In this document: positions 19,561 through 31,560 of the stretch, one piece after another
How positions within the stretch are numbered: position 1 is the stretch's first letter
Layout of the letters: the number at the start of each line of letters is the position of its first letter
Assembly: GCF_010389155.1 (NCBI RefSeq)
Contig: NC_057765.1
Coordinates: forward strand, 4,836,001-4,900,000
Source: Erigeron canadensis
Lineage: Eukaryota > Streptophyta > Magnoliopsida > Asterales > Asteraceae
Reading direction: 5' to 3'
DNA: 64,000 nucleotides
Notes under the pieces: generated by a model
Told to the model about the DNA's origin: nothing
What the model saw: only the letters and a program-made list of their open reading frames with translations
Database searches by the model: none
Program-made: the position numbers and the translations under genes

Positions 19561-22500
19561 TCATTTGGAAGCCTTGCTGCAATGATGGTTCTTGATCTTT
19601 CTCTATGCTCAAGCCTTGATTTGAACCTTTTAATCACCTTCAATAGTCTTCTCTTTTCTTTGTCTGATTCTTCAAATTCTTGTAAACTTTCAATAACTCT
19701 TAAGCATTGTTTGAGTGTCCCATCAGAATACTTGCATAGCTCGTCGAGTCGGATGAAAATCTTATGCCCCTGATCACTGACGAATACAACTCCTCTCGGG
19801 TTATCAAATACAGCCCCGATATGAAAATTATCAAGATTTATGCCCCTTATTCTTTGGTTGGGTATGGTCAGGTTCACTTTCTTCCTTCTCTTTTCTATGC
19901 CCAATTGGAAGTCTCTTTGGGTTTGACTGAGGATAAGACTATCCATGTATCTCTTTATTGCATAATAGGCCTCTTGATTCTCTGGATCTGACCGGAGGAG
20001 CTTTCGGGCGAAGTAATGGAGAAGAAAGATAAGATCTTCAGCAGACAGTAAATTGAAACGAGCTTCTGTAATCATGTACTTTCGACCATCTTCCCTTTTA
20101 ACAATCAACCAAATTAGCCCAGGTGGTCTAGCAAATCCCGGTTCGCGCCATTCTTTGAAATGAATGCTATCTACATCAACAATCTTCAATTTAAACTGTT
20201 TCTTCCATTCTTTGTTCACCTTTTTATTTTTGGCCTCAATCAAGTCTTTTAAGTACTTAGCACGTTGATTCTCAAGATCATAAGCTCTTCTGGCTCTTAA
20301 TTCATCAATATCAATCTTTTTTAGTTCATCTTGACTTGAGAAGATTTGTGAGGCCTTTTCTTCCAAGAATCTTGTTAGGCGGAATAATTGAGAAGGGATG
20401 GCAAGATAATCTATTCTGCTTCTTTCATTAGGTTTAAATCCTCCTTCATTGATTTGAACATGGGGAGCAGCGGTGGTGTTTTGAAAGTGAGGATGATTGA
20501 GATGGTGAATGAGTTGGTAAAGGTTTAAGTGACTGAGATTTGGATTTGGTTGAGGAATAGAGGCATAATTGTCAAAGCTGGGGGGGAGGAAGATCATCAT
20601 TATCCGAAGAGTCATTATCATCATTAGGATCAACATCGTTGCCATCGATAAAAGGATCATCAAATTCTTCATTTTCATTTACATTATCCACCATCACTGA
20701 TTGAGCATCATCTCTTACAACTGAGCCAAGTATAATCTCCGTATCAGCACTTGCTCCGATAGCTGATTCAACAACATTCACAACCTCAGTGTTATCAACA
20801 TTTTCACTCATAACTTCATCATCATGAGGGGCATCTCTTGTTTGTGCTTCATCTCCACCAACTTCATTGCTTCCAATAATATCTGTTTCAGCACTGGCCC
20901 TTACTTCAGTCGTCGCATCTTCTCTGTTCTCCCCCTCGTGTTGATCCTGATCATCAGGGTCATCACGTCTATGATAGACAACTGCAGCTGCTTTGCAAGA
21001 ATCTTCTAATTCAGAAATTCGTTTCATTGTTGCCTCAAGTTGAGCGTCAGCAAGAAACTTTTCTTGTTCGGCTTGATGTTTTAGAAGCAAGAGTTGTTGT
21101 TGATGGTCAAAACGGGCTTGAAGAGTTGCAAGAATGGCTTTATCGAAAGAATCGGCTTGAGTGTCTAGAGAAAGAAGAGCAGCATATAGATCGTTATATA
21201 GAGAATTGACGTTGGAGCGAATTGATGTATTAATATGTGGAGTTGAGTGATGAGGAGAATGGTTGTGATGTGAGGATGAAACGGAAGGTGAAGAATGTTG
21301 TGGTGATGGTTGAGGATTAGAATGAGGAAGAAGTCCAGCGGCTTCTAGTTCTTGGAAGAGTTGTCTTTTTGTAGGATTAGCTTTAAGCCGAATGCCGTCT
21401 GGATTTGGAGGAGGACTAGAAGTAGAAGAAGATGATTGAGAATTGGCAGGGGCTTTTCCTTTATCAAGAGTAGGACGGAGCACTGCGGTTGGTGGCGGTT
21501 GAGTTGTAAGAGCAGGAGCGACCGACGTAGATGTCGTTTGCACAACTGTAGGCTCCGTTTGGTTTACAGTGTGGCCTGAATGGTGTAGGTCATCAGGACT
21601 TCCCAATGATTTATGAAGCAAAAGCTCTACATTGGTTGTTTCAGAACTTCTTGGCCCAACACAAGTGTCGGGCACAATGTTTCGGATGGTGGGACTTCTG
21701 GGTTCTCCAAGATTGCCCGTTGAACTGGGATTTGAATCCCAAGCGCCTGTCATATTAACATGAGCAGGACTTCCAGACATTCCTTGAGAAGGTGGAATCA
21801 CCGTCTCTCGGTCTGTTGTTGCAACATTCAAAGAATGTGCGTGCTCAGAAACAAGTGATCTTAATGGCGATCTAGACTCGATAGTGTGAGCAAATGAACG
21901 TGGGAGAGAGGCAAGAGTCTCCGCGACTTCAATATCGACATCCTCCGAATGAGGAATTGATAGTGGGCATGGTTGGTGCCTGTGCAGTGATGAAACTGGA
22001 TCCTGTAGAGAGAACCCAGAGTGGCGGGAAGGTGAATCATGCGAGGTTGGGGAGTCCTCGGCTTCTAATCTATTGGTGGCTTCCCGGCTGGTTGTTTCAA
22101 CTGTCGGAGGGCCATCGTTTTCTTTTTGCCCTGTACCTAGCCCAGACCTCACATCCTCTCCATTATGTTTTTCAACCCCTCCCTCAGGACCGCCTTGTCT
22201 CTCCGGAATGTCAAACACATTATCACAAGAAGGAATTTGATCGTTAATATCGTTGTGATCAGAGGAAGAGCGTTCATCATGTGATTCCTCTGGAATTGGT
22301 TGAAGAGAAGATCGTATAACGTTAGTGGAAGAAGGAGAAGGTGATGAAATAGGATCGGAGGAAGAAGATGAAGGAGTGAGAGGAGAAGGAACAGAGAATG
22401 TTGATGAAGTTGTTTTTGATTTTGATTTTGATTTTGAGTGATGACGAGTTTTTCGTTTCTTTTGTGAAGGAGCTGAAGATTGAGGAATTTGGATAGAAAA

Positions 22501-23364
22501 AGAAGAAGGAACAGATAAGCCAGGTGCAGAATCGTCTTCTAACACCTCTTTTCGTTTTCGAGACCTAGAACCCTCACTTGGTGACCTATGCGAGCGTGGG
22601 GAAGGCACACCTCGGTTTTGAGTAGCCATACGCTCGGCTAAATATGCTCTGTAAATCCTGAGATCAGGATTATCTACGGGCACCTGGCTAAGCAGAGATT
22701 CAGAAATTGGCATGAAATTGATGTGAGCAATGCGATTGTTTGTATATACATGACGAAAGCTGGAGATAACTACACGTCTTGAAGTAGGGAAACGTTTGAT
22801 GTTGCTGTGAGTGTTAACAAAATGCTGCATAATGACAGACAAGAAACGGATAAATGCGATATATTTCTTGTTAGCAGTGTGTTTACCGTTAACTTGGAGT
22901 CGAAGATGATCAAAAGCAATGGCAGCAAAATCTAGATGAACATCGAATGCGATTCCAAAAAGATATGTTAGAGTGGCCTTGGTGAAGTCGTCTTGACCTT
23001 TTCTTGATGGTGACAAGCAGTTATTGATGATGGAGCAGAGAGTATGCCACATCGGATGAAAATCCTTCGTTTTAATGTCTCTTAAAGCAACGACGTCACC
23101 ATCATAACCCAACTCGTGTACTCTATGTAGCATCTCAAGAGTTGGTGGAGTTTCAACAAAGCTCGATTCTCCCGGTCTTGAATCAGCAGCTGGAAAGCGA
23201 AGGATTCTTCGGAAATCATCCAGATTGAATGTAAATTGTTGTGAAGCATCATCTGTTGTTTGAAGGGAGAACCGGAAGATTGGACGAGCTCTTCCTCTTG
23301 TAGGAACATACTCGATTGTCCGCCACATTTGATATAATAATTCTTCTTCAATGCCTTCGGCCAT
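19560..23364 (-). pseudogene. Sirevirus-type accessory ORF (env position), element D
   Basis: The likely start is ATG 23364 (M-A-E-G-I-E-E-E-L-L), although the frame is open up to 23631. N-terminal domain: YQMWRTIEYVPTRG, then FTFNLDDFRRILRFP, FHPMWHTLCSIINNC and a helical region. Basic segments RSRKRKE and SQKKRKTRHHSKSKSKSK look like nuclear targeting signals. A long Ser/Thr/Pro-rich region and an acidic stretch (near 20600-20680) follow. One indel in a seven-base C-run (plus-strand G-run near 20581) shifts the frame; beyond it 250 more residues continue with QLGIEKRRKKVNL, DNPRGVVFV and LDELCKYSDGTL, a second domain also seen in Asteraceae copia accessory proteins. It is cut at 19560. Function unproven. 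Confidence 0.72.
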
Positions 23365-23559
23365 GATAGTGAAGATATTGATCAGTGGATGATATGTGAG
23401 CATAACTGGAATGATACCGAATGGACAAGTAAACGGTATCATAAGACGAAGGTTATTCGTCATTTGTTCTGTGGCTCCATCTTTAAGAAACTCCATCCTG
23501 AAATTAACAAGTAGACGGATGGGAAACATCGTTTCCAAGGTTAGAAAAGATTGATTATA

Positions 23560-23900
23560 CACTGATTTTCGCAAAAGATGTAAAGGTAGTACAACAAGGC
23601 GTTCAATACCTCGCGTCTTATGGAAAATCAATGTATAATTATGAAAAACAGATTTTATGAAAAGAACTAGTCAGACACCTTGTTTCACAGAAGATGCAGA
23701 AGACAGTACATCAAGGAGTTCAATGTCTTGCTTCTAAAGGAAACCCGATGTATGAAAAGTAGAATAGTGGTAAAAAAAATGAGCATTATGCATCTGTTGT
23801 TCACGAAAGATGTAAAGGTAGTACATCAAGGCGTTCAATACCTTACTTCTTAAGGAAAACAGATGGATAATCGAGAAAGTGAATGTACACAAAGATAGAT
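23560..23900. repeat. Three imperfect ~115-bp tandem repeats upstream of D accessory ORF
   Basis: Units share the words GTAGTACATCAAGG, GTTCAAT and CTTCT at about 23590, 23705 and 23818. They are imperfect and lie just upstream of (and overlap) the open frame of the accessory protein. Confidence 0.7.
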
Positions 23901-24474
23901 GGTAACAAGAGTGTCTGCGGACGCAAGAGAGTTTATGATCATCAAATTGTTCATAAATAGAAGTATTTTGAGGTCACACAATTTTTATGTAGAGAGTAAA
24001 AAAGTTTTATTGGTAGAGTGAAAGAAAAAATGTTTGAAAATGTGACAAAAACTATTGAGTATTGGCTGAAAATTGAAAGATTAAAAAAATGGGCAGAGTG
24101 ACTTTTCATAAAATTGTGAATTTAAGAACGCATACCGGTGTTTTTGATTTCCGGTATGATGCAAAGCATCAAGATATCAAGTCGAAACTAGATATCGATG
24201 CACTTGCGAAGTCTAAAATACTATTAGAGTGACATCCAAGCAAGATAAGCACATAAAATCATGTAGATAATAACATAGGCATGCATCATATAAGAAACAC
24301 ATAAGACAATTAAGCATTGAGTAAAGTAAATGATAATAGAGGAAATAGGATACCCGAGTACGTAAAATAAGATGAAAGACAGTAATGAATGACGTAAACG
24401 AGAAATAATCACCCCTGAAAGATAAACCACAAATGCACAGAAGACATATATTAACAATTTTGAAAAATAGTGGA

Positions 24475-24634
24475 AAAACCGGTTTTAATGCATTGAAAAT
24501 TAGGAAACCGATTTTAATGCATTGAAAATTAGGAAACCGGTTTTAATGCATTGAAAATTAGAAAACCGGTAAAAATGCATTTAACAATAGGAAACTGGTA
24601 TTACAACATTGAAAATTGAGAAAACCGGTAAAAG
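24475..24634. repeat. ~29-bp tandem repeat containing AACCGGTT
   Basis: About five units, each beginning AAACCGGT(T) or a one-base variant and most continuing AATGCATTGAAAATTAG, at about 24475, 24505, 24534, 24563 and 24593. Each unit carries the CCGG palindrome core that recurs at 24869-24901. Confidence 0.85.
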
Positions 24635-24868
24635 TAAATGGAATAACCTGAATGCCGGTTTTGAAGAATAGAGGAACTAATACCGGGTTTCTTTCTGAAG
24701 GTTTGTAGGGAAAAAATGCCGGGTTTTGACAGAGGGAATTCCGGTTTGTGTTTTGAGAACTAAAATCGGGATTTTGTTTTGAGAAAGCCGGTTTTGACTG
24801 AGAGAATTCCGGTTTTTGAGAAGGTTAAGAAGACTTAGAAAATTTTGCGAAAGAGTCAAATGACTTCG

Positions 24869-24901
24869 AAACCGGTTTATATAGTGGTCAAAACCGGTTT
24901 T
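24869..24901 (-). promoter_or_regulatory. Paired AAACCGGTTT palindromes around a TATA-like box (D)
   Basis: AAAACC-GGTTTT (24890-24901) and AAACC-GGTTT (24869-24878) flank TATATAAA (minus strand, about 24883-24876). Many further CCGG words lie just downstream (24660-24830). The block sits between the pol end and the accessory ORF, so an internal promoter is possible. Confidence 0.5.
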
Positions 24902-25045
24902 TTGAGAATTCCGTTTTTTTTTTTTTTATATTATGAAAGTAAAAGTTTGGAAAAATATGGAAAAGATAGGTTAAAATTTTGGAAAAAATGGGAAATTTTT
25001 TTTTGGAAAACACAGAATCAAAAGCAAAGCATAGATGAATACAAA

Positions 25046-25132
25046 CTCCCCCTAGGAACATGTATACAGATTAATGGATAAAATCGACTTACTCCCCCTA
25101 GAAGCAAGCAATCTACCCTTGTTCTCCCCCTC
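25046..25132 (-). other. Three polypurine-tract-like motifs after D pol
   Basis: Minus strand CTAGGGGGAG or GAGGGGGAGA at 25056-25046, 25101-25092 and 25132-25123, within 170 bp after the pol stop. Multiple polypurine tracts are a described Sirevirus feature; they could prime plus-strand DNA synthesis. Confidence 0.7.
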
Positions 25133-25214
25133 AAATATTGCATGTAAAGTCACGGAAACATACATCAATTGTTTGAAAAAGAAGAAAAACATAGATAGCA
25201 TGACAGGATGACAA

Positions 25215-27780
25215 TTAAGCTTGAAGATCGAGCATACCCAACTTGGTTTTCAAAAAATTAAACCTTTGTTCATCTAAGGGTTTAGTGAAAAGATCCGCAA
25301 GTTGGTAGTCTGTAGGGACAAAGTAAAGTTCGATGTTACCTTTTTTGACGTGATCTTTTATGAAATGGTACCTTACATCGATATGCTTTGTCTTTGTATG
25401 CTGAACAGGATTGCAAGAAATTACAATTGCACTTTTGGAGTCACAGTAAATCGGAATGCGCTCATACTTAAAACCATAGTCAGAGAGTTGTGTCTTCATC
25501 CACAGAACTTGAGAACAACAACTAGCAGCAGCGACATATTCAGCTTCTGCTGTTGAGGTAGAAACAGAAGTTTGTTTCTTTGAAGACCATCCAACTAACT
25601 TGTCACCAAGGAATTGCACACTGCCAGAAGTGCTTTTGCGATCTAACTTACACCCTGCATGATCTGCATCTGAGAAAGCCGTTAATTCGAAACCAGTTTC
25701 TTTCGGGTACCATAAACCAAGGTTAATAGTACCCTTAAGATACCGAAAGATCCGTTTAACAGCTTGAGCATGGCTGTCCGTAGGGTTAGCTTGAAATCTA
25801 GCACACATACATGTTGCAAACATTATATCCGGGCGACTAGCAGTTAGATATAGGAGGGATCCTATCATACTGCGATACAATTTCTGGTTAAACGGTTTTC
25901 CATGTAAATCAGCATGAATTTTGGTACGAACCTCCATGGGTGTCCCAATCGATTGACAGTGAGACATATCAAACTTTTTTAACATGTCAAGAATGTATTT
26001 ATTTTGACAAATAAAAATACCATTTGACAATTGTTTAACTTGAAGACCAAGGAAAATGTTCAATTCACCCATCATACTCATTTCGAAATGTTTAACCATA
26101 AGAGTAGCAAAGTTTTTGCAGTATGTGGGATTAGTAGACCCGAATATGATGTCGTCAACATATATTTGGATTAACAGAATATCATTACCTTGCTTTTTAA
26201 TAAACAAGGTGGTGTCAATGGTACCTTTGGAGAATCCAGATTTCAGAAGATAAGTAGAGAGAGCATCATACCATGCACGAGGAGCTTGTTTTAGACCATA
26301 AAGAGCTTTATCTAACATGTAGACATAAGTAGGATGTTTTGGATCAACGAAGCCCTCAGGTTGCTCAACATAGACTTCTTCTTTCAAGATTCCATTGAGA
26401 AAAGCATACTTGACATCCATTTGATAAACTGTAAAGTTCTTAAAAGCAGCATAGGCAAGAAAAATACGAATGGCCTCAATTCTGGCAACAGGAGCAAAAA
26501 TTTCATCGTAATCCACACCGTCTTGTTGAGAGAAACCTTTGGCTACAAGGCGAGCCTTGTTACGAACAACAACACCACCTTCATCTTTCTTGTTCTTGAA
26601 GATCCACTTTGTCTTAATTGGTTCTTTGTGAGAATGCGGATTTGGAACCAATTTCCACACTTCAAGACGCTCAAATTGGGATAATTCATCTTGCATGGCT
26701 TTCACCCAATCGGGATCTTGTAATGCTTCTTTGACGTTACTAGGTTCGACCATACTTAAGAAGTTGACAAATAAGCATTCGTTAGCGGAAGCAGCTCGAG
26801 TGGTCCGACCAGCATTAGGATCTCCAATAATTTGACTAGGCGGATGAGGAAACATGCAACGTGACCACTTTCGGGAGTGAGGAAGAGGTGCAGCCGGTGC
26901 ATTGTCCTCATCAGAATTGGTAAAGCCTTGAGAGTGTTGTTCAGTAACTTGCTCAAATGTAGGTTCATCAGGTAGAATCATGGTTTCAGATCCAATGTTA
27001 TTTGTTTGAGATGAGGCAAACGGTGGAGAAGCCATTGTAGAGTCAGAAGAAGATGATGCGATTGGGGTGGGAGAATTTGCAATGTGTGGAGGAGTTACCA
27101 CTGGTGAGATAGACGAGGGAGAGGAACTTTGTTGATCAGAAGATGAGATCTCATTTTGATTGATATTGATGGTAGAATTATCAGACATGGATGAAGACGG
27201 AAGTGTTGGTGTAGGATGATCATGATAGAATTCGTCGAACACAGTATCCAGCTCGGCGAGCGTTGGAGTTGGAAAAATGTTCATCAGAGGGGAGACAGAG
27301 TTAGGTGTGGAAGTTTGTGTAGAAAGAGGAAGGGAACGGTTTTGTTCAAGAAGCATTCTTGAATGTTCGTCAAACTTAACATTCATACTTTCCTGAATTC
27401 TCTGGGTGCGACGGTTGTACACACGATAAGCAATTGATTCCCTAGAGTAACCAATAAAGTATGCTTCATCCCCTTTTGGTTCAAATTTTCCAAGGCTGTC
27501 ATGATCGTTCAGAACATAGCACACACAACCAAGATATGGAAGAAATTCACATTTGGTTTTCTATTGGTGATGACTTCATATGGAGTTTTATCAAACCTCT
27601 TGTTGATGATGGATCTATTTTGGGTAAAACATGCTATAGCAATAGCTTCGGCCCATAAGTTAGGGGGAAGACGAGAGTAAGCAAGCATAGTTCTTGCAGC
27701 TTCAACAAGAGTACGGTTACGACACTCAACGACTCCATTTTGTTGAGGTGTTCGCACGACAGAAAATTGATGAGTGATAC
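25215..27780 (-). pseudogene. Copia pol of D: integrase end, RT, RNase H
   Basis: It begins in the integrase catalytic core at PQQNGVVECRNRTL (Glu of the D-D-E), then an indel near 27515 leads into a 769-codon open frame. That frame has the [14 protein letters not shown] block, an acidic/Ser-rich linker, and RT starting at [18 protein letters not shown] with [12 protein letters not shown] and active-site YVDDIIFGS (near 26150). RNase H has [20 protein letters not shown] and [11 protein letters not shown], and the end is LADLFTKPL. The RT and RNase H residues look intact. The 5' part of pol is missing because the B LTR begins at 27781. Confidence 0.88.
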
Positions 27781-28000
27781 TGATGTGCCATATTTTATAC
27801 CATTTCCCACGTGATTTTAGAACCAATTATTCGTCATTTTGATAGTTTTATATCCAACTTTCGATGCTTTGAAGGTGTGTTGAGTGTTTTCAGGTTGGAA
27901 ATTGATTAGACGAATGAATTGGTCGATTTTGATGAGTTAAGGAAGAAACGGGAGAAACGGGTGAAATCAAGCGAAAGATGAAGAAAACGAATTCTAGAAG

Positions 28001-28183
28001 TTGTAACTGTCGTTACAAGAGTAACGGCCGTTATAGAGGTGGTTTGTGGTTTCTCCTGTAACTGGCAGTTAGAGAACTAACGGCCGTTAGAAATTAACTG
28101 GAGTGTAACGGCCGTTAGTGGGGTAACGCCCGTTAGTTGTCAAGTGTAAGTGTAACGGCCAGTTAGTCTAGTAACGGCCGTTA
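28001..28183. repeat. TAACGG-CCGTTA palindrome array in B1 LTR
   Basis: Eight copies: TTGTAAC-TGTC-GTTACAA (28001), perfect 12-14-mers at 28022, 28077, 28106 and 28172, the variant TAACTG-G-CAGTTA (28059) in which both arms changed together, TAACGCCCGTTA (28124) and TAACGGCCAGTTA (28153). They lie upstream of the presumed transcription start, as in the A LTR. Confidence 0.92.
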
Positions 28184-28581
28184 CACGCATATTTTGTATA
28201 TGGGATCAGTTAGGGTTCTGCACTTTGCACGAATTCATAACACAATTTTATTAGTTTTCATATAGTTTGGAATACTTTGGAGCAAACAAGTGATTAGGGT
28301 TTCACCTATTTTCAGCTTTGGATTGTAATCATCATTGCTACCGGATTATCGTCATTCATTTGATATAATATGATTTCCTCTCTATTTGTTTGTTCTTGTG
28401 TTTTTAATATGAGTAGATAAATCATTAGCGCCCGCTTGGGTAGTAAGCATGTCATAGAGTCGAATTAATGTTGCTTGTGAATGTTGAACAAGGTTTATAT
28501 GTTTAATCGAAGATCCACATTTATTTGGATTTAAATATTGTTTTCAACTTTTATATTAATTGATTGATAATTGTAATTAGA

Positions 28582-28850
28582 AGTTCGGGAGAAATCTATG
28601 TCATTGTCAATTGATTTATGAAATGGTTAATCGGTCTATAATTAACCTGAAATCGTTGGAGTTCGGGAGAAATCAACGATAAAGATTAAAAACAATTAAA
28701 TTCATTTTGAATGTGCAAACGCCTATGATAGAGGGATCTGATTAGGCGAATAAGCAGTTCGGGAGAAAGCTTTCAAAATATTAAATCATAAAATCAACTC
28801 AGGAATTTAATGCTTAACTGTTTAGAGGATAAATTAAGTGCGGGAGCAAT
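28582..28850. repeat. Dispersed AGTTCGGGAGAAA motifs in B1 LTR
   Basis: Copies at 28582-28595, 28670-28683, 28756-28768 and a degraded copy at 28837-28850, spaced about 80-90 bp. They occupy the same LTR zone as the TTGGTGGTACC motifs of A. Confidence 0.82.
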
Positions 28851-29272
28851 AATTATGTTTTGAGCAGTTGAAGTTTCAAGTATAACGGGAGTTCATCTTG
28901 TCTACTTTTTGAGTCGTTCAACAAATGCAAGTAATATTTAGACCCGATGATTGGCATGTGAGCTGATCCAAGTAGGTGTTCATTTTTAAACCTGTGTTAA
29001 GATTCAACCAATCAAATACTCTTTGCGATTAATCCTACGGGATTACTGACTTTCTTCACTAACTTTGCAACGTGACAATTCGGTCACAAAACCCCCTTTT
29101 ATCTGAATCATTTTATTGTAACAATTGCTTATTGAGTCCTTGTGTTCGACCTCGGTTTACCAAGTCAACTATATTGCATACGAACGAGTTCACTGCCCGC
29201 AAGTGTATAGTAGTCAGTAGCTAGGTATTTCGTGTTCATAAATTTAAGACTAGAAAATACACATCAAGTTTT

Positions 29273-29290
29273 TGGCGCCGCTGCCGGGAA
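29273..29290 (+). other. Primer binding site of B1 (tRNA-Asp type)
   Basis: TGGCGCCGCTGCCGGGAA, six bases after the LTR end. It differs from the tRNA-Asp complement at two positions. Confidence 0.82.
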
Positions 29291-29326
29291 CTTGAATTTA
29301 GTAATTGTTAGTTTTGTGATTCGATC

Positions 29327-29351
29327 CTTCCTTGCATTCATTGTGAGGAAG
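29327..29351. promoter_or_regulatory. Leader hairpin of B1
   Basis: CTTCCT...AGGAAG arms with a 13-nt loop, at the position of the 20-bp palindrome in A. B2 begins inside the loop of this same hairpin. Confidence 0.5.
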
Positions 29352-29458
29352 TTAATTGTCTTTAATAGATAGATTTTATTTTCGTTTGTCTTATTTTGTT
29401 AGTTTCTGGTGCGGTTAACGGTATTTCTTGTGGTGAGTGTGCAGGTGCTTTGTAGTTG

Positions 29459-31560
29459 ATGAACACAAGAGCCTCTGGTAGACCTCTGCTTAGTCCTCAA
29501 TCTAAATCCAGAGAGAGCCAAACGACGCTTACTTAGATCAAACAACACGGAACCCTCAAACACCGCAAACATTGATTCAAACACTGAAAACCGTGACCAC
29601 CCGGACGTAGATTTGGATCAATATTATTCAAAGAAAGGTTCAACGTCCGAGGTGCGCTCAAGTCCTAAATTCTCCGAAGGCAGTGGGTTGTTCAAAACTG
29701 GTGATAGTTCAGGGGAAGAAGATAATCGGGATAAAACTGATCAACAGGATTTAACCGAGATTCCTAGAGAAAATCCTCAGGCAACTCAACCAGTCAGAGC
29801 CAGGAGAATGGGTGATAGAGCGCCGGAAAACCCCAATAACCGTCTTTACGGTGACCGTAGGAGAAATATCCCTACTAATAGGGGCACTCCTATTCGCCTT
29901 CCAACCACCGGAGTAAACTTTTCTCTTAAAGGAAGTCATTTGAAAAGTGTGGAGGAGGAGAAGTTTGATGGGGTGACGAATAATGATCCATATGGGCATT
30001 TGGAAAGGTTCGAGAAGATTTGTAGGTTCTATCACTATGGCGCGAACCAAGATGACAATGTGAAGCTTGAGCTTTTTCCAGTCACTTTGGCATGGTTAAA
30101 GGAGCAACCAGATGATCTGTATACAACTTGAGATGAGCTTCGTGTTGGGTTCATTGATGAGTTCTATTCTATAAGGACTCAAAGACAGTTGGAGAATAAG
30201 ATCCGATCATTCACTCAAGATCCAGGGGAAGATGTAGTGGATGCCTGGAAACGATATAAGGAGATGATCAGGAATTGCCCAGGAAACAATCTGAACACGG
30301 AAGCAGTGGTTGAGATCTTCTATGATGGGTTGCTAAAGAGAACTAGAAGGGAATTAGCTGGGGCATTTGGAGGTAGTTTGAACAATGTCACCCCGGCTGA
30401 AGGATACAAAATCTTGGATGATATGGCCAAGGAGTTCTCTGATCGCGATGAGGTTGTAAGCAAGAGAACTAGTGGTAAGACTGTGGCAAAGTTGGAGAGT
30501 AGTGAAGAATCAAGCTTGGTTGCTGAAGTCAAAGCCCTCACAAAGAAGATGAACGAGAGGTTTGACAACCAAGATGTGAGATTCAAAAGCATTGAAAGGG
30601 ATGTTAAGGTGATTGCTGATGGGTGTGACTACTGTGGGGACATGCATTATTCAGAAGATTGTCCGGATAAACCAGCTCAGGAAGTTACTTATGTCCAGAA
30701 TCAGCAAGGGAACTTCAGTCAGGGTACCGGTTATCAAAATCGGTCATCAGGTACTTCTTTTCCTTCGTCTTATTTTAATGCTAATAATTCTGGTTTTAGT
30801 TGAAGCAGGTTTAGCAGGTTCAACAGTCAGCAAAATGCGAATGCGGAGTTGAGAGACATCATGAAGGATTTGGTAGGCGCTCAGAAAGCTACCAGTGAGA
30901 AGATGGCCTCTCAATGGGATGCTATGACTGCTAGGTTGGATGGATTGGCAAATAAGCTTGAGCAAAGTTCGAAGAGTACTCAAGCAACGTTTCAGGATAT
31001 CGAGGCTAAACTTGAAAGGCTAGGAACATCAAATAGGCAGCCCGGTACATTACCGAGCAATACCCAGCAGAATCCTAAGCCTCAGCAAAATAGCCAAGGA
31101 TTAGGAGCCAAGTATAGCCACCCGAACGCTAGAAATGAGCAAGTCAATGCAATCACAACAAGAGCAGGTAACACTTATAATTCTGCAAACCCATGGCCTA
31201 ATGATGTTACTCCTCTTGTGCAGGTTGATGCCGATGGAACCGTTGATGATGAGGTTGAGATGGAACTGGAACCCGTCGTGAAGACACCGGCCGTTCCATC
31301 CAAGACTGCTGAGAAGACTCCTGTTGAGAAACCACCAGTTAAACCGTATCAGCCAAAGATACCTTTCCCTCAACGATTGAGGAAAGCGAAGATCAAGGAA
31401 AATTTTAAAAAGTTTGTTGATTTAATTCAAAATGTTAACATAACTGTTCCTTTAGTTGATCTTCTTGCAGGTATGCCAAATTATGCAAAGTTTCTCAAAG
31501 ATCTTGTTTCGGATAGGAAGAAGTTAGAAGAGGCAAAGAAAACTGTACTGAGTACCGAGG
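29459..31560 (+). pseudogene. gag of element B1
   Basis: ATG 29459 is followed by the conserved RASGRPLLSP start. Core blocks: HLKSVEEEKFDGVTNNDPYG, HLERFEKICRFYHYG, LELFPVTLA, QRQLENKIRSFTQ, DPGEDVVDAWKRYKEMIRN and YDGLLKRTRRELAGAFGG. The knuckle CDYCGDMHYSEDC (CX2CX3HX4C) lies near 30627. A Gln/Asn-rich linker ends in the IPFPQRLRKAKIKEN block that precedes the protease. Lesions are one extra A near 29504 (frameshift), TGA for Trp at 30129, and TGA for Gly at 30801. Gag and pol share one frame here (30849-32960 open), as expected for a single polyprotein. Confidence 0.85.

Larger units (their letters stand above)
19560..27780 (-). mobile_element. Sirevirus-type Ty1/copia element D, truncated both ends
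   Basis: Minus-strand order: integrase C-terminal half, RT, RNase H, three polypurine motifs, palindrome/TATA block, tandem repeats, long accessory ORF. A long accessory protein after pol and multiple polypurine motifs are Sirevirus traits. The left (5') end is cut by the B LTR at 27780/27781 and the right end meets element A near 19560. No LTR, gag or protease is in the window. Confidence 0.82.
27781..29266 (+). repeat. 5' LTR of element B1
   Basis: About 1486 bp bounded by TGATGTG...CACATCA, the same 7-bp inverted ends as the A LTR. It starts inside the D integrase. It contains the palindrome array at 28001-28183, a weak TATA-like TTTTGTATATG near 28192, and dispersed CGGGAG motifs in the downstream half. 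Confidence 0.9.

Noticed and set aside
24677..24859. 60-codon minus-strand Asn/Ser/Leu-rich frame
   Set aside because: It is produced by the CCGG-containing repeats before the D accessory ORF; no start context or homology.
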